Positions 1 to 9,131 of a stretch of DNA of 64,000 nt are shown one piece after another. The translations under genes were made by a program, and so were the position numbers. The notes beneath the pieces are model-generated. The model searched no databases. It had not been told where the DNA came from and was given only the letters and a program-made list of their open reading frames with translations. The stretch's first letter is position 1; the number at the start of each line of letters is the position of its first letter. Source of the stretch: Treponema sp. (GTDB lineage: Bacteria; Spirochaetota; Spirochaetia; Treponematales; Treponemataceae); the NCBI GenBank assembly GCA_017449285.1, contig JAFSJX010000010.1, positions 1-64,000 on the forward strand, in the 5' to 3' direction.

Positions 1-2143
1 CTTTTGCCGTGCCGTCCTTGTCCGTTTTGTAGTACCACTGGTATGAGAGCGTTCCCTCGTCTGCGGAATATGCCGTTACGCTGAAAGAGAAGTCCGTTCC
101 GAAGTCCTGCTTTATGTTCTGCGGCTGTTGGAGTATGACAGGGGATTTTGCCACAATCTGCGTGCTGGAGAGTTCCGCAGTATTCGTCGTGGTGATGGCA
201 GACTTTGTGCCGCCGTCTCCGTTATCAGCAATCGTGTTCGTGACCACGCAGTAGTATTGCCCGAGTGTCTCAGTGGAGACCTTTCCCGCGTATGCCGTCT
301 TTGTCGCACCGTCAATGGCTTTTGCCGTGCCGTCCTTGTTCGCCCTGTAGTACCACTGGTATGAGAGCGTTCCCTCGTCTGCGGAATACGCCGTTACGTT
401 GAAAGAGAAAGAAGTGCCGAAGTCCTGCTTTGCGCCCTGCGGCTCCTGAAGTATAACGGGTTCGGTCGCCTTAATCTGGGTGTTCAGGATTCTTGCCGTG
501 CTTGTTTTTATGTCTGCGGTCTTTTCGCCGCCGTCTCCGTTGTCTGCGATTATGTTCGTGATGAGGCAGTAGTAATAGCCAGTCGTTTTTGCGGAGATTG
601 TTCCTGCACAGGATGACGCGGTTTCTCCTTTCAGTGCAGTTGCCTCACCAGTCTCCGTTTCGGAGAAATACCACTGGTATGAGAGCGTTCCGCTGTCAGC
701 GGGATAGGCGATTGTTGAGAGCGTGAAGTTCGTGCCAAAGTTCGCGGTCAGATTTTCGGGCTGCTGGGCAATGACGGGTTTCTTTGCGCGCACGGGGCAG
801 ACTGTAACCGTGGCAGGGTTTGTATTGGCAGTAGCAGACTTTGCGCCTCCGTCTCCGTTGTCGGTGATTGTGTTCGTGATGGCACAGTAGTATTTGATTT
901 CGCCAACCGTTTCTGCCGTAGCCTCATACGAAGATTTTGTCGCGTCCGCAATTGCTGTGTCCGTGCTTCCAGTGATTTTGTGCCACTGGTATGAGAGCGT
1001 TCCCTTGTCCGCAGAATATGCGGAGATAATGAACGTCACTTTTTCCGGCACATGCAGTTCCGCATTGCTTGGATGGGTAAGGATGACAGGCTCGTTCGCC
1101 TCTATCGTGTCGTTTGAAAGGCTTGCCGTGTTTGTCTGGACTGTCGCGCTCTTTGTACCGCCGTCGCCGTTGTCTGCGATTATGTTCGTGATGACGCAGT
1201 AATAGTAGCCTTTCGTTTCTTTTGAGACCGTTCCCGCATATGCCGCCTTTGTCGCCTCGGCAAGGGGGTTCGCCTCACCTTCCTTGTCCGCCTTGTAATA
1301 CCACTGATAGGAGAGGCTTCCCCCGTCAGCGGAATATGTCGTCACGCTGAATGTAAAGGGATTTCCAAAGTCCTGCATTACGTTCTGGGGCTGCTGGAGA
1401 ATGACGGGGTTCTTTGCCGAGACCTGCGTGCTGGAAACTTCGATTTGTGCCGTCCTCATAGCCGCAGTCTTTTCACCGCCGTCGCCGTTGTCAGCGATTG
1501 TGTTCGTAATGACGCAGTAATAGAAGCCGAGCGTGTCACTGCCGACCGTTCCGCTGTATGCCGCGCTGGTCGCTCCGTTAAGAATTGTCGCCCCGCCCTC
1601 TTCTGTCGCGGAGAAATACCACTGGTAGGAGAGCGTTCCGTTGTCAGCGGGATAGGCGACCGTAGAAAGCGTAAAGTCCGTGCCGAAATTTGCCGTCACT
1701 TTTTCTGGCTGGCGGGCGATAACGGGCTTCTGTGCGCATACCCATTCGGTCACCGTGTAGGTAATCAGCGGGGATGTGACCGAGCGTGTGCTTGAGCCGA
1801 GCCGATTGGTGATGATGCAGTAATAATAGTAGGTTCCTGTCTTTGTGGTCTGTGGAGTGAATGCCGCAGATTTGGCATCTTCCACCATCTCTCCTGCGGA
1901 CAGTTTTGTGTCTGCCTCATACCACTGGTACGTGAGGTTTCCTGCGTCAGAAATCTCCACGCCAACGGAAATCTCTTTCGCCACGTTTATGACCGTCGCA
2001 ACGTCGGTGCTGATTGACATGATTTTCGGAATCTGCGCATCGGGATCTTCATCGCCTGAATCACAGGCGGAAAAAATCGCCATGAAAATAGAAAAACAAG
2101 CGATTATATATGCGAATGAGATTTTCTTTTTTATTTGCAACAT
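1..2143 (-). CDS. Ig-like repeat lipoprotein, C-terminus beyond window
   Basis: An open frame of 714 codons starts at ATG 2143 (GGAGAG at 2147-2152) and runs off the left edge without a stop. The N-terminus is basic, then hydrophobic, and ends in a lipobox (IFSAC, Cys27) followed by acidic residues, so it is probably a lipoprotein at the cell envelope. The rest is seven modules of about 100-106 residues, each with a QWY core and a later YYC motif, mostly ending in ADNGDGG; this is the Trp/Cys core of immunoglobulin-like folds. The QWY codons lie near 33, 351, 670, 980, 1300, 1620 and 1922. The first module is divergent; the others are close copies. Such proteins are usually surface or adhesive, but no function is shown. 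The repeats make it prone to recombination and assembly error. Confidence 0.85.
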   Translation of the reverse strand, partial: MLQIKKKISFAYIIACFSIFMAIFSACDSGDEDPDAQIPKIMSISTDVATVINVAKEISVGVEISDAGNLTYQWYEADTKLSAGEMVEDAKSAAFTPQTTKTGTYYYYCIITNRLGSSTRSVTSPLITYTVTEWVCAQKPVIARQPEKVTANFGTDFTLSTVAYPADNGTLSYQWYFSATEEGGATILNGATSAAYSGTVGSDTLGFYYCVITNTIADNGDGGEKTAAMRTAQIEVSSTQVSAKNPVILQQPQNVMQDFGNPFTFSVTTYSADGGSLSYQWYYKADKEGEANPLAEATKAAYAGTVSKETKGYYYCVITNIIADNGDGGTKSATVQTNTASLSNDTIEANEPVILTHPSNAELHVPEKVTFIISAYSADKGTLSYQWHKITGSTDTAIADATKSSYEATAETVGEIKYYCAITNTITDNGDGGAKSATANTNPATVTVCPVRAKKPVIAQQPENLTANFGTNFTLSTIAYPADSGTLSYQWYFSETETGEATALKGETASSCAGTISAKTTGYYYCLITNIIADNGDGGEKTADIKTSTARILNTQIKATEPVILQEPQGAKQDFGTSFSFNVTAYSADEGTLSYQWYYRANKDGTAKAIDGATKTAYAGKVSTETLGQYYCVVTNTIADNGDGGTKSAITTTNTAELSSTQIVAKSPVILQQPQNIKQDFGTDFSFSVTAYSADEGTLSYQWYYKTDKDGTAK

Positions 2144-2159
2144 TTTCTCTCCATAATTT

Positions 2160-2189
2160 ATTACATCTTGCTATCAAGACCCTTGCCAA
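2160..2189 (-). promoter_or_regulatory. Candidate promoter of the Ig-repeat lipoprotein
   Basis: TTGGCA (2184-2189), 18 nt, TGTAAT (2160-2165), followed within 8 nt by the GGAGAG ribosome site. The -10 matches only in part, so this is tentative. Confidence 0.4.
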
Positions 2190-2448
2190 GCGATTCGTCG
2201 GAATCAGTTTTTGTGATGTAATGTGATTTTTTAAAAAGATTCTCCGCTCTCCGCGCAAGAACGAAAAGCAGATTGATGAGAACATAAAAGAAACGTTCTT
2301 TCCCCACCGCCGGAACGAATTGCGGGCGAGCCGTTTCAAAAAATTAGTTACGTAAAAGTATAATGCAAAACCCGCTCTCTGTCTATAAATTCGGTTCTAT
2401 TTTGTTCTATTTTTCATTTTATTGCCGAGGCTTTCACGAATCAAAAAT
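2190..2448. other. Non-coding, AT-rich divergent spacer
   Basis: Together with the flanking promoters this fills the 374 nt between the two divergent starts (2143 and 2518). I see no convincing reading frame, RNA or repeat. A 92-codon minus-strand frame crosses it, but it runs into the lipoprotein gene out of frame and has no ribosome site. Confidence 0.6.
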
Positions 2449-2477
2449 TTGTCTTTTTCCGCAAGGTCTGCTATAAT
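2449..2477 (+). promoter_or_regulatory. Promoter of the C11 protease gene
   Basis: TTGTCT (2449-2454), 17 nt, TATAAT (2472-2477). The start is about 40 nt downstream with AGGAG at 2507-2511. Confidence 0.7.
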
Positions 2478-2517
2478 AGGATAATCTTTTTCAAATCGTC
2501 TTTTTCAGGAGAACACA

Positions 2518-4944
2518 ATGGAACGGAATAATCGGCCTCGCGGGCGAGAAAAGCATGTGACGGACAACAGTACGGGCGTTCATAAGCGCGGAGAAGGATT
2601 GGGAACAGGACCTGTCGGTTCACCAAACGGATATGCAAACAGACCTAACGGTACGGGTTCTTCTGGCGGAGGTGGCGGCGGAAGTTTTGGGAAACGTGCG
2701 GCTGGTGGCGGCGGAAGCGTTCTTTTGATTGTCATCATTCTGCTGGTCAAAATGTTCCTCGGGGGCGGTTCTGGGGATTCCGATACGACCGAAACGCAAT
2801 CAAGTCAGCAGTCAAACGGTGGCTCGGCGGTCACGCAGATTTTGCAGGGGCTTACGGGTGGAAGCACTTCGGCTGGCAACAACGTATTCGGGTCATCTTC
2901 GGCACAAGGAAATGCAGTCTCAACATCATATTCTTCTATAAACAGGACTGTCGCGGCAGGAAGCCGGGAAAAACGGACGCAGATTGTTGGAAACGGACGC
3001 GACACGGTGACGATTATGGTCTATATGTGCGGAACTGACCTTGAATCGCAGAACGGCATGGCTTCATCTGACTTGCAGGAAATGGCTGCGGCAGACATCA
3101 GCAACAAAGTCAACCTGATTGTCTACACGGGCGGATGCAAAAGATGGCAGACAAGCGGCATCAGTAACAGCACCAACCAGATTTATCAGGTGACGAGCGG
3201 CAGCATCAAACGGCTGGTAGACAACGATGGCGCAAAAGTGATGACAGACCCCGCTACCCTCTCCGCGTTCATCAAATGGACGGCAAAGAATTATCCCGCA
3301 AACCGCTACGAACTGATTTTCTGGGATCACGGCGGCGGCTCGGTCAGCGGCTACGGCTATGATGAGAAATATTCGAGCAAAGGCTCAATGGGTCTTGCAA
3401 ACATCAACAAGGCTCTCAAATCGGGCGGCGTAAAGTTTGACTTCGTGGGATTCGATGCCTGTCTTATGGCGACCGCAGAAACCGCGCTCATGCTGAATGA
3501 CCACGCGGACTACATGATTGCTTCCGAAGAGACTGAACCGGGAATCGGCTGGTACTACACCAACTGGCTTTCCGCTCTCAGCAAGAATACGTCCATGCCA
3601 ACGCTGGATATAGGTCAGAACATCATTGATGACTTTGTGACTCAGTGCGCACGCAGATGTCAGGGGCAGAAGACAACGCTTTCGATTATCGACCTTGCCG
3701 AATTCGCAAAAACCGTTCCCAGCCCGCTCAAAAAATTCTCCAAGTCACTTACCTCGCTGATTAAGAACGAGGAATACCAGACGGTTTCCGACGCGCGTTA
3801 TGTGACCCGCGAATTTGCGTCCAGTTCCAGAATCGACCAGATTGACTTGGTGGATTTGTGCAAGAACATCAACAACAATGAGGGCGCGGCTTTGGCAAAG
3901 GCATTGCAGGGCGCGGTCAAATACAACCGCACGTCCACCAACATGACAAACGCCTACGGTGTCTCCATTTATTTTCCGTATCAGCGCGCGTCTTATGTGG
4001 ATGAGGCTTGCGACAACTACGAGGCAATCGGTATGGACGGCGATTATGCCGAATGCATCCGCGAATTTGCAAGCCTTGAAGTAAGCGGTCAGGCGGCGGC
4101 AGGCGGAATGGCAAGTCCTCTTGGCTCGCTTTTGGGCGCATTTACAGGCGGCTCTTCTTTTGGAGGCTCAGATGCGCTCACCTCGCTTTTGGGCGCATTC
4201 TTGGGTGGCGGACGAAATATTCCGATAAAAGGACTTTCCTCAAACAACCGCGCGTTCCTTTCTGAGCGAACTTTGTCTACCGAGGACACGGCTTCTTACA
4301 TCAGCATGAACCATTTTGACGCGAACAATCTTGTCTGGAAAGAATCGAACGGAAAGGCGATGATGTATCTTCCTGAAAGTCAGTGGAAACTTGTTCACGC
4401 GCTTGATCTTAATATGTTCTACGATGACGGTGCAGGCTATGTGGATTTGGGATTGGACAATGTGTATGGCTGGACGGAAGACGGCAAACTGATTGCGGAA
4501 ACTGACCGTACCTGGGTGGCAATTAACGGACAGCCGGTGGCATACTATCACACTGACACTACGGAAATCGGAGACCAGTACACGATTACCGGGCGAGTTC
4601 CTGCCATGCTGAACGGTACGCGCGTGAACCTGTGGCTTGTGTTCGACAATGCGCATCCCTACGGCTACATTTCCGGCGCACAATCTGACTATCAGGAAAA
4701 GGCAACGCATACGGTGGCAAAAAATATCATCGCACTCAAAAAAGGCGACAAACTGGACTTCCTCTGCGATTATTATTCGTATGACGGCGCATATCAGGAT
4801 AGTTACTACCTTGGCGAGCAGATGACCGTAACTGACACCATGGAAATCAGCAACGTGGACGTAGGAAAAGGCAAGGTCAAACTGACCTACCGCTTTACTG
4901 ACATCTACAATCAGGAATATTGGTCTGACGCGCTGATACGATAA
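2518..4944 (+). CDS. Membrane-anchored clostripain-family (C11) cysteine protease
   Basis: 808 residues. A polar, Gly-rich N-terminus of about 65 residues precedes one hydrophobic helix (around residues 72-82), then low-complexity linker, so the protein is probably tethered with its catalytic part outside the cytoplasm. The protease domain begins near residue 165 (TIMVYMCGTDLE) and has the C11 hallmarks FWDHGGG (His271) and FDACLM (Cys315), the expected catalytic dyad. C11 enzymes cleave after basic residues. An Ala/Gly-rich insert near residues 525-565 contains LLGAF twice, encoded by a direct DNA repeat. The C-terminal 220 residues look beta-rich and may bind substrate. Start supported by AGGAG 7 nt upstream. 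Family assignment is secure; substrate unknown. Confidence 0.88.
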   Translation: MERNNRPRGREKHVTDNSTGVHKRGEGLGTGPVGSPNGYANRPNGTGSSGGGGGGSFGKRAAGGGGSVLLIVIILLVKMFLGGGSGDSDTTETQSSQQSNGGSAVTQILQGLTGGSTSAGNNVFGSSSAQGNAVSTSYSSINRTVAAGSREKRTQIVGNGRDTVTIMVYMCGTDLESQNGMASSDLQEMAAADISNKVNLIVYTGGCKRWQTSGISNSTNQIYQVTSGSIKRLVDNDGAKVMTDPATLSAFIKWTAKNYPANRYELIFWDHGGGSVSGYGYDEKYSSKGSMGLANINKALKSGGVKFDFVGFDACLMATAETALMLNDHADYMIASEETEPGIGWYYTNWLSALSKNTSMPTLDIGQNIIDDFVTQCARRCQGQKTTLSIIDLAEFAKTVPSPLKKFSKSLTSLIKNEEYQTVSDARYVTREFASSSRIDQIDLVDLCKNINNNEGAALAKALQGAVKYNRTSTNMTNAYGVSIYFPYQRASYVDEACDNYEAIGMDGDYAECIREFASLEVSGQAAAGGMASPLGSLLGAFTGGSSFGGSDALTSLLGAFLGGGRNIPIKGLSSNNRAFLSERTLSTEDTASYISMNHFDANNLVWKESNGKAMMYLPESQWKLVHALDLNMFYDDGAGYVDLGLDNVYGWTEDGKLIAETDRTWVAINGQPVAYYHTDTTEIGDQYTITGRVPAMLNGTRVNLWLVFDNAHPYGYISGAQSDYQEKATHTVAKNIIALKKGDKLDFLCDYYSYDGAYQDSYYLGEQMTVTDTMEISNVDVGKGKVKLTYRFTDIYNQEYWSDALIR

Positions 4945-4976
4945 AAAAAAATCCCCGGGAAAACTTCCTGGGGATT
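4943..4976 (-). terminator. Rho-independent terminator of the flagellar operon
   Basis: A 12-bp hairpin (4950-4976, loop AAC, one G-T pair) is followed on the minus strand by a run of T (the A run at 4943-4950). It lies about 50 nt past the flgE stop and almost touches the stop of the convergent protease gene. Confidence 0.85.
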
Positions 4977-5028
4977 CTCGACTGCTTTCGCAATCATTCT
5001 TTTTTAATTAGTTTGTAGAGGGTTTATA

Positions 5029-6420
5029 TTAACGCTTTAGGTTAATAACTGTATCAAGCAGCGTGTCCGCTGTCTGGATTGTCTTTGCGTTTGACTGGAA
5101 GCCGCGCTGTGTCACAATCATGTCGGTGAACTGCTCGCTCAAGTCAACGTTTGACATTTCCAATGTTCCGGCAAGCATTGAGCCTTTGCCCGCGATTCCG
5201 CTCACGCCAACATTCGCAATGCCGGAGTTGTTGCTTTCCACGTAGGTGTTGTTGCCGGCTTTTTCAAGACCGCCCTGATTGGTGAAGGTCGCCAAGGCAA
5301 TCTGACCAATCGTGCGGTTTGTGCCGTTTGAGTACACGCCCGTGATGATTCCGCTTGAATCAATCTTGAAGTTGTCAAGGTAGCCCAAAGTGTAGCCGTC
5401 CTGATAGAAGGCCTTGGTTGAACTTGTTGACGCGCTCTGGGTGACGGTGTTAATCATGCTGCCGATTGTACCCAGATTCAGATTGAATGTCTGGCGGTAG
5501 GGAGTGCCATCCTCGTTGGGATTTGACTCCGGCACGTTGTATGAAGCCTGCAGGATAATCTCACCTTCCGGGTTTGAGTTGTTTCCCGCGCTGTCGGTTA
5601 CGGAAGAAAGAATGCCGTTGTTGTCAAAATTAATCGTAAAGGTCGTTCCCATGCCGTCCGTGGTTCCAAGCCCGATGCGAGTGTCGCGCTCCTGTGCGGC
5701 TTCCGGGTCAACCTGTACTGCGGCAACCCACTGGTTGGGATTTCCCGGCACGCGGGTGAATGCCACAGAAAGATTGTGCTTGTTTCCAAAACTGTCGTAA
5801 ATGTTGAACTCAGTTGCCCAGGTGCCCTTCATGATGTCGGCTTCGTTTGCGCCCTCCGGGATTTCCGGGGTATTTTTGTTCAAGTTACAGGCAAAGTTTA
5901 CGTTTGAGGTAGCCTTTGCGGGGTCTTTTGAGCCGACAGGAATAATCAAATCTTCGGGAGAAGCCGACGTGCGCAGAACCTGTTCGCCGTCAATCGTGCG
6001 TGCCATCCAGCCCTGAATGCGGTAGCCGTTTGCAGGATTGACCAATGTGCCTTCGTTGTCAAGGCTGAAAGCACCGGCGCGGGTATAGTATGACTTCTCG
6101 CCATTTTTTTCGATGAAGAAGCCGTTTCCCTGAATTGCCAAATCGGTGGAGACACCAGTTGACTGCAAGTTACCCTGCGTAAAAATGGTGTCGATTGCCG
6201 CTACGGTCATGCCCAAGCCCACTTCCTTGGGGTTTACGCCGCCAACTTCGGTGGTCGGTTTTGCCGCGCCGCTCAACTGCTGACTAATCATGTCCTGAAA
6301 GTCAACACGGCCGCGCTTAAAGCCGTAGGTGTTCACGTTAGCGATGTTGTTACCGATAACGTCCATGCGAGTCTGGTGATTCTGCAATCCCGAAACGCCT
6401 GAATAAAGTGATCTCATCAT
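5029..6420 (-). CDS. flgE: Flagellar hook protein FlgE
   Basis: 463 residues, a normal hook-protein length for spirochetes. The N-terminus ([17 protein letters not shown]) and C-terminus ([16 protein letters not shown]) are the paired coiled-coil segments of axial flagellar proteins. Spirochete hooks are covalently cross-linked by lysinoalanine between neighbouring subunits; in T. denticola the residues are Lys165 and Cys178, and counting here gives Lys165 (GSKDP) and Cys178 (FACNL). The protein is exported by the flagellar type III system and forms the hook of periplasmic flagella. It is last in the flbB-fliK-flgD-flgE operon and followed by a strong terminator. GAGGG lies 7 nt before ATG 6420; ATG 6417 follows immediately. 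Confidence 0.97.
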   Translation of the reverse strand: MMRSLYSGVSGLQNHQTRMDVIGNNIANVNTYGFKRGRVDFQDMISQQLSGAAKPTTEVGGVNPKEVGLGMTVAAIDTIFTQGNLQSTGVSTDLAIQGNGFFIEKNGEKSYYTRAGAFSLDNEGTLVNPANGYRIQGWMARTIDGEQVLRTSASPEDLIIPVGSKDPAKATSNVNFACNLNKNTPEIPEGANEADIMKGTWATEFNIYDSFGNKHNLSVAFTRVPGNPNQWVAAVQVDPEAAQERDTRIGLGTTDGMGTTFTINFDNNGILSSVTDSAGNNSNPEGEIILQASYNVPESNPNEDGTPYRQTFNLNLGTIGSMINTVTQSASTSSTKAFYQDGYTLGYLDNFKIDSSGIITGVYSNGTNRTIGQIALATFTNQGGLEKAGNNTYVESNNSGIANVGVSGIAGKGSMLAGTLEMSNVDLSEQFTDMIVTQRGFQSNAKTIQTADTLLDTVINLKR

Positions 6421-6466
6421 ATAGCTACCCTCTAATTAAAACCTTTTTTAGTTGATACGTCCGCTT

Positions 6467-6946
6467 TTATTGGACACCATAAACGGCTTTTACCCGTTCC
6501 ATATCATACAACTGACCGTTCACTTTCACCTGCGGAGCGGCTTCACGAGTGACCGCCTCCACAATGCCTGTCATCGTTGTATCACCCAAGTCAATCTCCA
6601 CCGCACGACCAATCGTATTTGTCGCCGCCGTTGTGTTCATCATCGTGCTGAGCCGCTCAAAACTCTGGTTCATGTTGGTCATCTGCTCCAAAGAGGAGAA
6701 CTGTGCCATCTGCGCGATGAATTCCGTATTCTCCATGGGGCTGAGCGGGTCCTGATTTGACATCTGCGTGATAAGGAGCTTCAAGAAATCATCCTTTCCC
6801 AGCGCGTGACTTGCCGCACGACCTCGTTCCGCATCAATCTGCTTGTTGATTGCGTTCACCTGTGTGTCTAGTTTGAACTTGTCTGCGGCATCCATCTGCC
6901 AAGTCATCTGGCTGATTGGTGTTGCACTTGCGGACTGTACTTCCAT
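6467..6946 (-). CDS. flgD: Flagellar hook-capping protein FlgD
   Basis: 159 residues. The conserved FlgD N-terminal signature is clear (DFLKLLITQMSNQDPLSPME, then EFIAQMAQFSSLEQM). The C-terminal part is short, about 80 residues ending in YGVQ, without the large Tudor/FnIII insert of enterobacterial FlgD, as is usual in spirochetes. FlgD caps the growing hook and allows FlgE to assemble. The start has AGGAG close upstream and lies 10 nt beyond the fliK stop; flgE follows after 46 nt. Confidence 0.95.
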   Translation of the reverse strand: MEVQSASATPISQMTWQMDAADKFKLDTQVNAINKQIDAERGRAASHALGKDDFLKLLITQMSNQDPLSPMENTEFIAQMAQFSSLEQMTNMNQSFERLSTMMNTTAATNTIGRAVEIDLGDTTMTGIVEAVTREAAPQVKVNGQLYDMERVKAVYGVQ

Positions 6947-6956
6947 CTGCTACTCC

Positions 6957-8399
6957 TTACGCAACGATATTGATTCCGTAGTTGGAATTCTCGTAATTCA
7001 TGTCCATCGGGTCGGCTTCTCCCTGCGAAACATAGTCGCCGTAGGTCTGCCCCGCTCGAACGGCAAATTCAGGATTCTGCCATTCCTGCTGACTTTGCGC
7101 GAACTGCTGGTTTCCCGCAAAATTCAAGTCAAATCCCTGCGTATCAAATCCGCTCTGTGCGAACGCCTCTCGCAAGGCATCAATGCTGTCCTTAAAAGCG
7201 TCGTAGGCTTCCTGTGACTGCACCGTAATCTGACCCGTAATTATCTTATCGGAAAGAGAAAGACTAATCTTAACGTTTCCGAGCGATTCCGGACGCAAAA
7301 TTAAGTTGATTGCGCCCTGATTTCCGTCACGAAGAACGATGTTTCCCGCCTTGACAAACTCAGGCGCGTTCTCCTGAATGGAAGAAGCAAGCATTGCCTG
7401 AAAATTTGAGCCGTTTGCGGCGGCACTTTGTGTTGAAGAAGAGGTGATATTCTGCTCCACATTGCCGACCAATTCCATCGTCATCTGAACCTGCGGCTCA
7501 TTTTTCTGCTCGAAGGCTAAATCCGCGCCGTTTTTCTGCTGAGTTTTGCCGATTGCCTGTTCCGTCTCGACAACGGCATCTGTTTTTTGGGTACGCAAAT
7601 CGGTAATGGTAAGGCGCGGCTTCTGCTTTGCTTCCTGCGCGTCAATTTTCTTTCCGTCAAATTCCAGCGTTTTTCCGTCATCAGTCAGCGAGGTAAGTTC
7701 AGATTCTGCGTTCTGCAAAAAAAGCGAAGGATTTTCGGAGACAAGATTCTGAACTTTTGTCAAATCTTCATCACCCGTATCAATTTCCGGCACAATAAAG
7801 GCTTTTTCGTCCAGCAAGGTGGCAACGGCTTCGTCCAGCGACTTATCTTCCACCGCGGGCAACGCATCTTCCGCTGAAGTAAAACGGTGCGCATTCAGCC
7901 ATGCCATTTTTCTGAATTCTGCGCTGGCATCTGTTTGTGGCACTTCTTCATCAGACGTAATTTCTGTGGCAAACGTGATAGTTTTTTCCGCATCAGGGGC
8001 ATACGTCACCGTAATCTGCGATTCTACGGAAATCTGCGGTTTTTCTGCCATGACGAGGGTGATTTTTCCCCCGTCATAGGCAAAGTCCGCCTCACCTTTT
8101 TCCGAATCCTCGTCTTTTTTACTTACCTGTGACTTTTTCTCTGTCGGAAGTTCTTCTTGAACAGCGTTATCGTCATTTTTTTCGCTGACTTTTTGGGCAG
8201 CATCGGGCGAATTCTGTCTGTCATTCGGCTGAGATACAGGTTTTTGCTCGCTTTCGTCAATCCGAGCCTGAGAACGCAGTAAATCCATAAACGAACCGCC
8301 TGTTTTTTCGGGCGATTCCATCTTGAACTGCGTCTGCAAAGATTGCACTTGAGACTGCGGCAAAACCTGCTCTGCCTGAACCGATTGTAATGAAAGCAT
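6957..8399 (-). CDS. fliK: Flagellar hook-length control protein FliK
   Basis: 480 residues from ATG 8399. The first 350 residues are acidic, Gln/Glu/Lys-rich and probably disordered, as in the ruler part of FliK. The C-terminal domain (around residues 360-440) has the Flg_hook pattern INLILRPESLGNVKISL followed by a region acting on the export switch in other bacteria. A longer frame begins with TTG at 8414, but that codon overlaps the ribosome site; ATG 8399 has GGAGG 8 nt upstream and is preferred. The ribosome site lies inside a predicted hairpin (8403-8443). The position between flbB and flgD matches the spirochete order (flbC in Borrelia). Confidence 0.9.
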   Translation of the reverse strand: MLSLQSVQAEQVLPQSQVQSLQTQFKMESPEKTGGSFMDLLRSQARIDESEQKPVSQPNDRQNSPDAAQKVSEKNDDNAVQEELPTEKKSQVSKKDEDSEKGEADFAYDGGKITLVMAEKPQISVESQITVTYAPDAEKTITFATEITSDEEVPQTDASAEFRKMAWLNAHRFTSAEDALPAVEDKSLDEAVATLLDEKAFIVPEIDTGDEDLTKVQNLVSENPSLFLQNAESELTSLTDDGKTLEFDGKKIDAQEAKQKPRLTITDLRTQKTDAVVETEQAIGKTQQKNGADLAFEQKNEPQVQMTMELVGNVEQNITSSSTQSAAANGSNFQAMLASSIQENAPEFVKAGNIVLRDGNQGAINLILRPESLGNVKISLSLSDKIITGQITVQSQEAYDAFKDSIDALREAFAQSGFDTQGFDLNFAGNQQFAQSQQEWQNPEFAVRAGQTYGDYVSQGEADPMDMNYENSNYGINIVA

Positions 8400-8402
8400 C
8401 GG

Positions 8403-8443
8403 CACGACCTCCAATTAGAACATCGGAGAATTTTGGGGTCGTG
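8403..8443 (-). promoter_or_regulatory. Hairpin that hides the fliK ribosome site
   Basis: Just after the flbB stop, CACGACC plus CCAA pairs with TTGG and GGTCGTG (11 bp, one bulged A, 18-nt loop). The 3' arm contains the complete GGAGG of fliK (8408-8412), so fliK translation should depend on opening the stem, for instance by ribosomes finishing flbB. Confidence 0.6.
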
Positions 8444-8444
8444 T

Positions 8445-9074
8445 TTAGTCCAAAGTTTGCGGTTTGTTGGTCATTTTTCGCTGGATTGTCGCGGCGCGGT
8501 CTGCGGGCATATTCATCAGCCAGACGGAAACCATTGATGCTGTTCTGTTTGCCGCCGCTTTTTCGTCTTCCTTGCGGAAAATGTCGATGATGTCCTGATC
8601 CTGCATATTGAGGATTTCTTCCACCGCGGTCTTCGGGGGCATAGCGGCAAGATACGACGCGACCTGGGCAATCTGTTTGTCACGGTCATCGTATTTTCTG
8701 CGCTCGGCTTCAAACGTGGCTTCGCGCTCCTCCAAAGATTTGCGGCGGTCTTCCAGTTCCTGCATGACGGCATCGTACTGCCTTTCGCCTTTGGCAATGT
8801 CGCCCTCGCGCTTGTCAAGTTCCTGTGTGCGGATGTCAAGGGCTTCCAGTCGCTTTGCAAGGCGGTCATCGTCTAAATCTGCGACCAAAGGCTTTGATGA
8901 GGTTGCGGTAACTGAGGTCTGTGGCTTTAGTCCGACCAGTCTGTAAATCGGCGCGAACACTTTTTTTGCATGAATTACACCAAGATAGTCGAACCACAAA
9001 AGTCCGCCCGCTACCAGAATGATGATTAAGATTATCAAGACGATTGATTTTCCCAGTCCGTTTCCCCGCGCCAC
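8445..9074 (-). CDS. flbB: Periplasmic-flagellar collar protein FlbB / MotE-like
   Basis: 209 residues starting at GTG 9074 with AGGGG upstream. One N-terminal membrane helix (around residues 10-27) is followed by a long charged coiled coil (residues 70-140) and a C-terminal MgtE_N-like segment (AMPPKTAVEEILNMQDQDII and LMNMPADRAATI). This layout matches FlbB, the spirochete collar protein and MotE homolog that organises stator placement around the periplasmic motor. It is first in the operon; its promoter overlaps the 3' end of the upstream gene. Confidence 0.88.
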   Translation of the reverse strand: MARGNGLGKSIVLIILIIILVAGGLLWFDYLGVIHAKKVFAPIYRLVGLKPQTSVTATSSKPLVADLDDDRLAKRLEALDIRTQELDKREGDIAKGERQYDAVMQELEDRRKSLEEREATFEAERRKYDDRDKQIAQVASYLAAMPPKTAVEEILNMQDQDIIDIFRKEDEKAAANRTASMVSVWLMNMPADRAATIQRKMTNKPQTLD

Positions 9075-9102
9075 TTTTTATCCCCTAAAAAATGTATTTC
9101 TT

Positions 9103-9131
9103 ATTATATACCATTTTCTGCTAGTAGACAA
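9103..9131 (-). promoter_or_regulatory. Sigma70-type promoter of flbB-fliK-flgD-flgE
   Basis: TTGTCT (9126-9131), 17 nt, TATAAT (9103-9108). The -35 box lies inside the last codons of the 993-residue peptidase gene, so flagellar transcription begins independently. No sigma28-type sequence was seen. Confidence 0.75.

Noticed and set aside
1-2143. CRISPR-like periodic repeats
   Set aside because: The period is about 310 nt, in frame, and encodes a protein repeat with conserved Trp and Cys.
2061-2339. 92-codon minus-strand frame in the divergent spacer
   Set aside because: It overlaps the lipoprotein start in another frame, has no ribosome site and its composition is that of AT-rich non-coding DNA.
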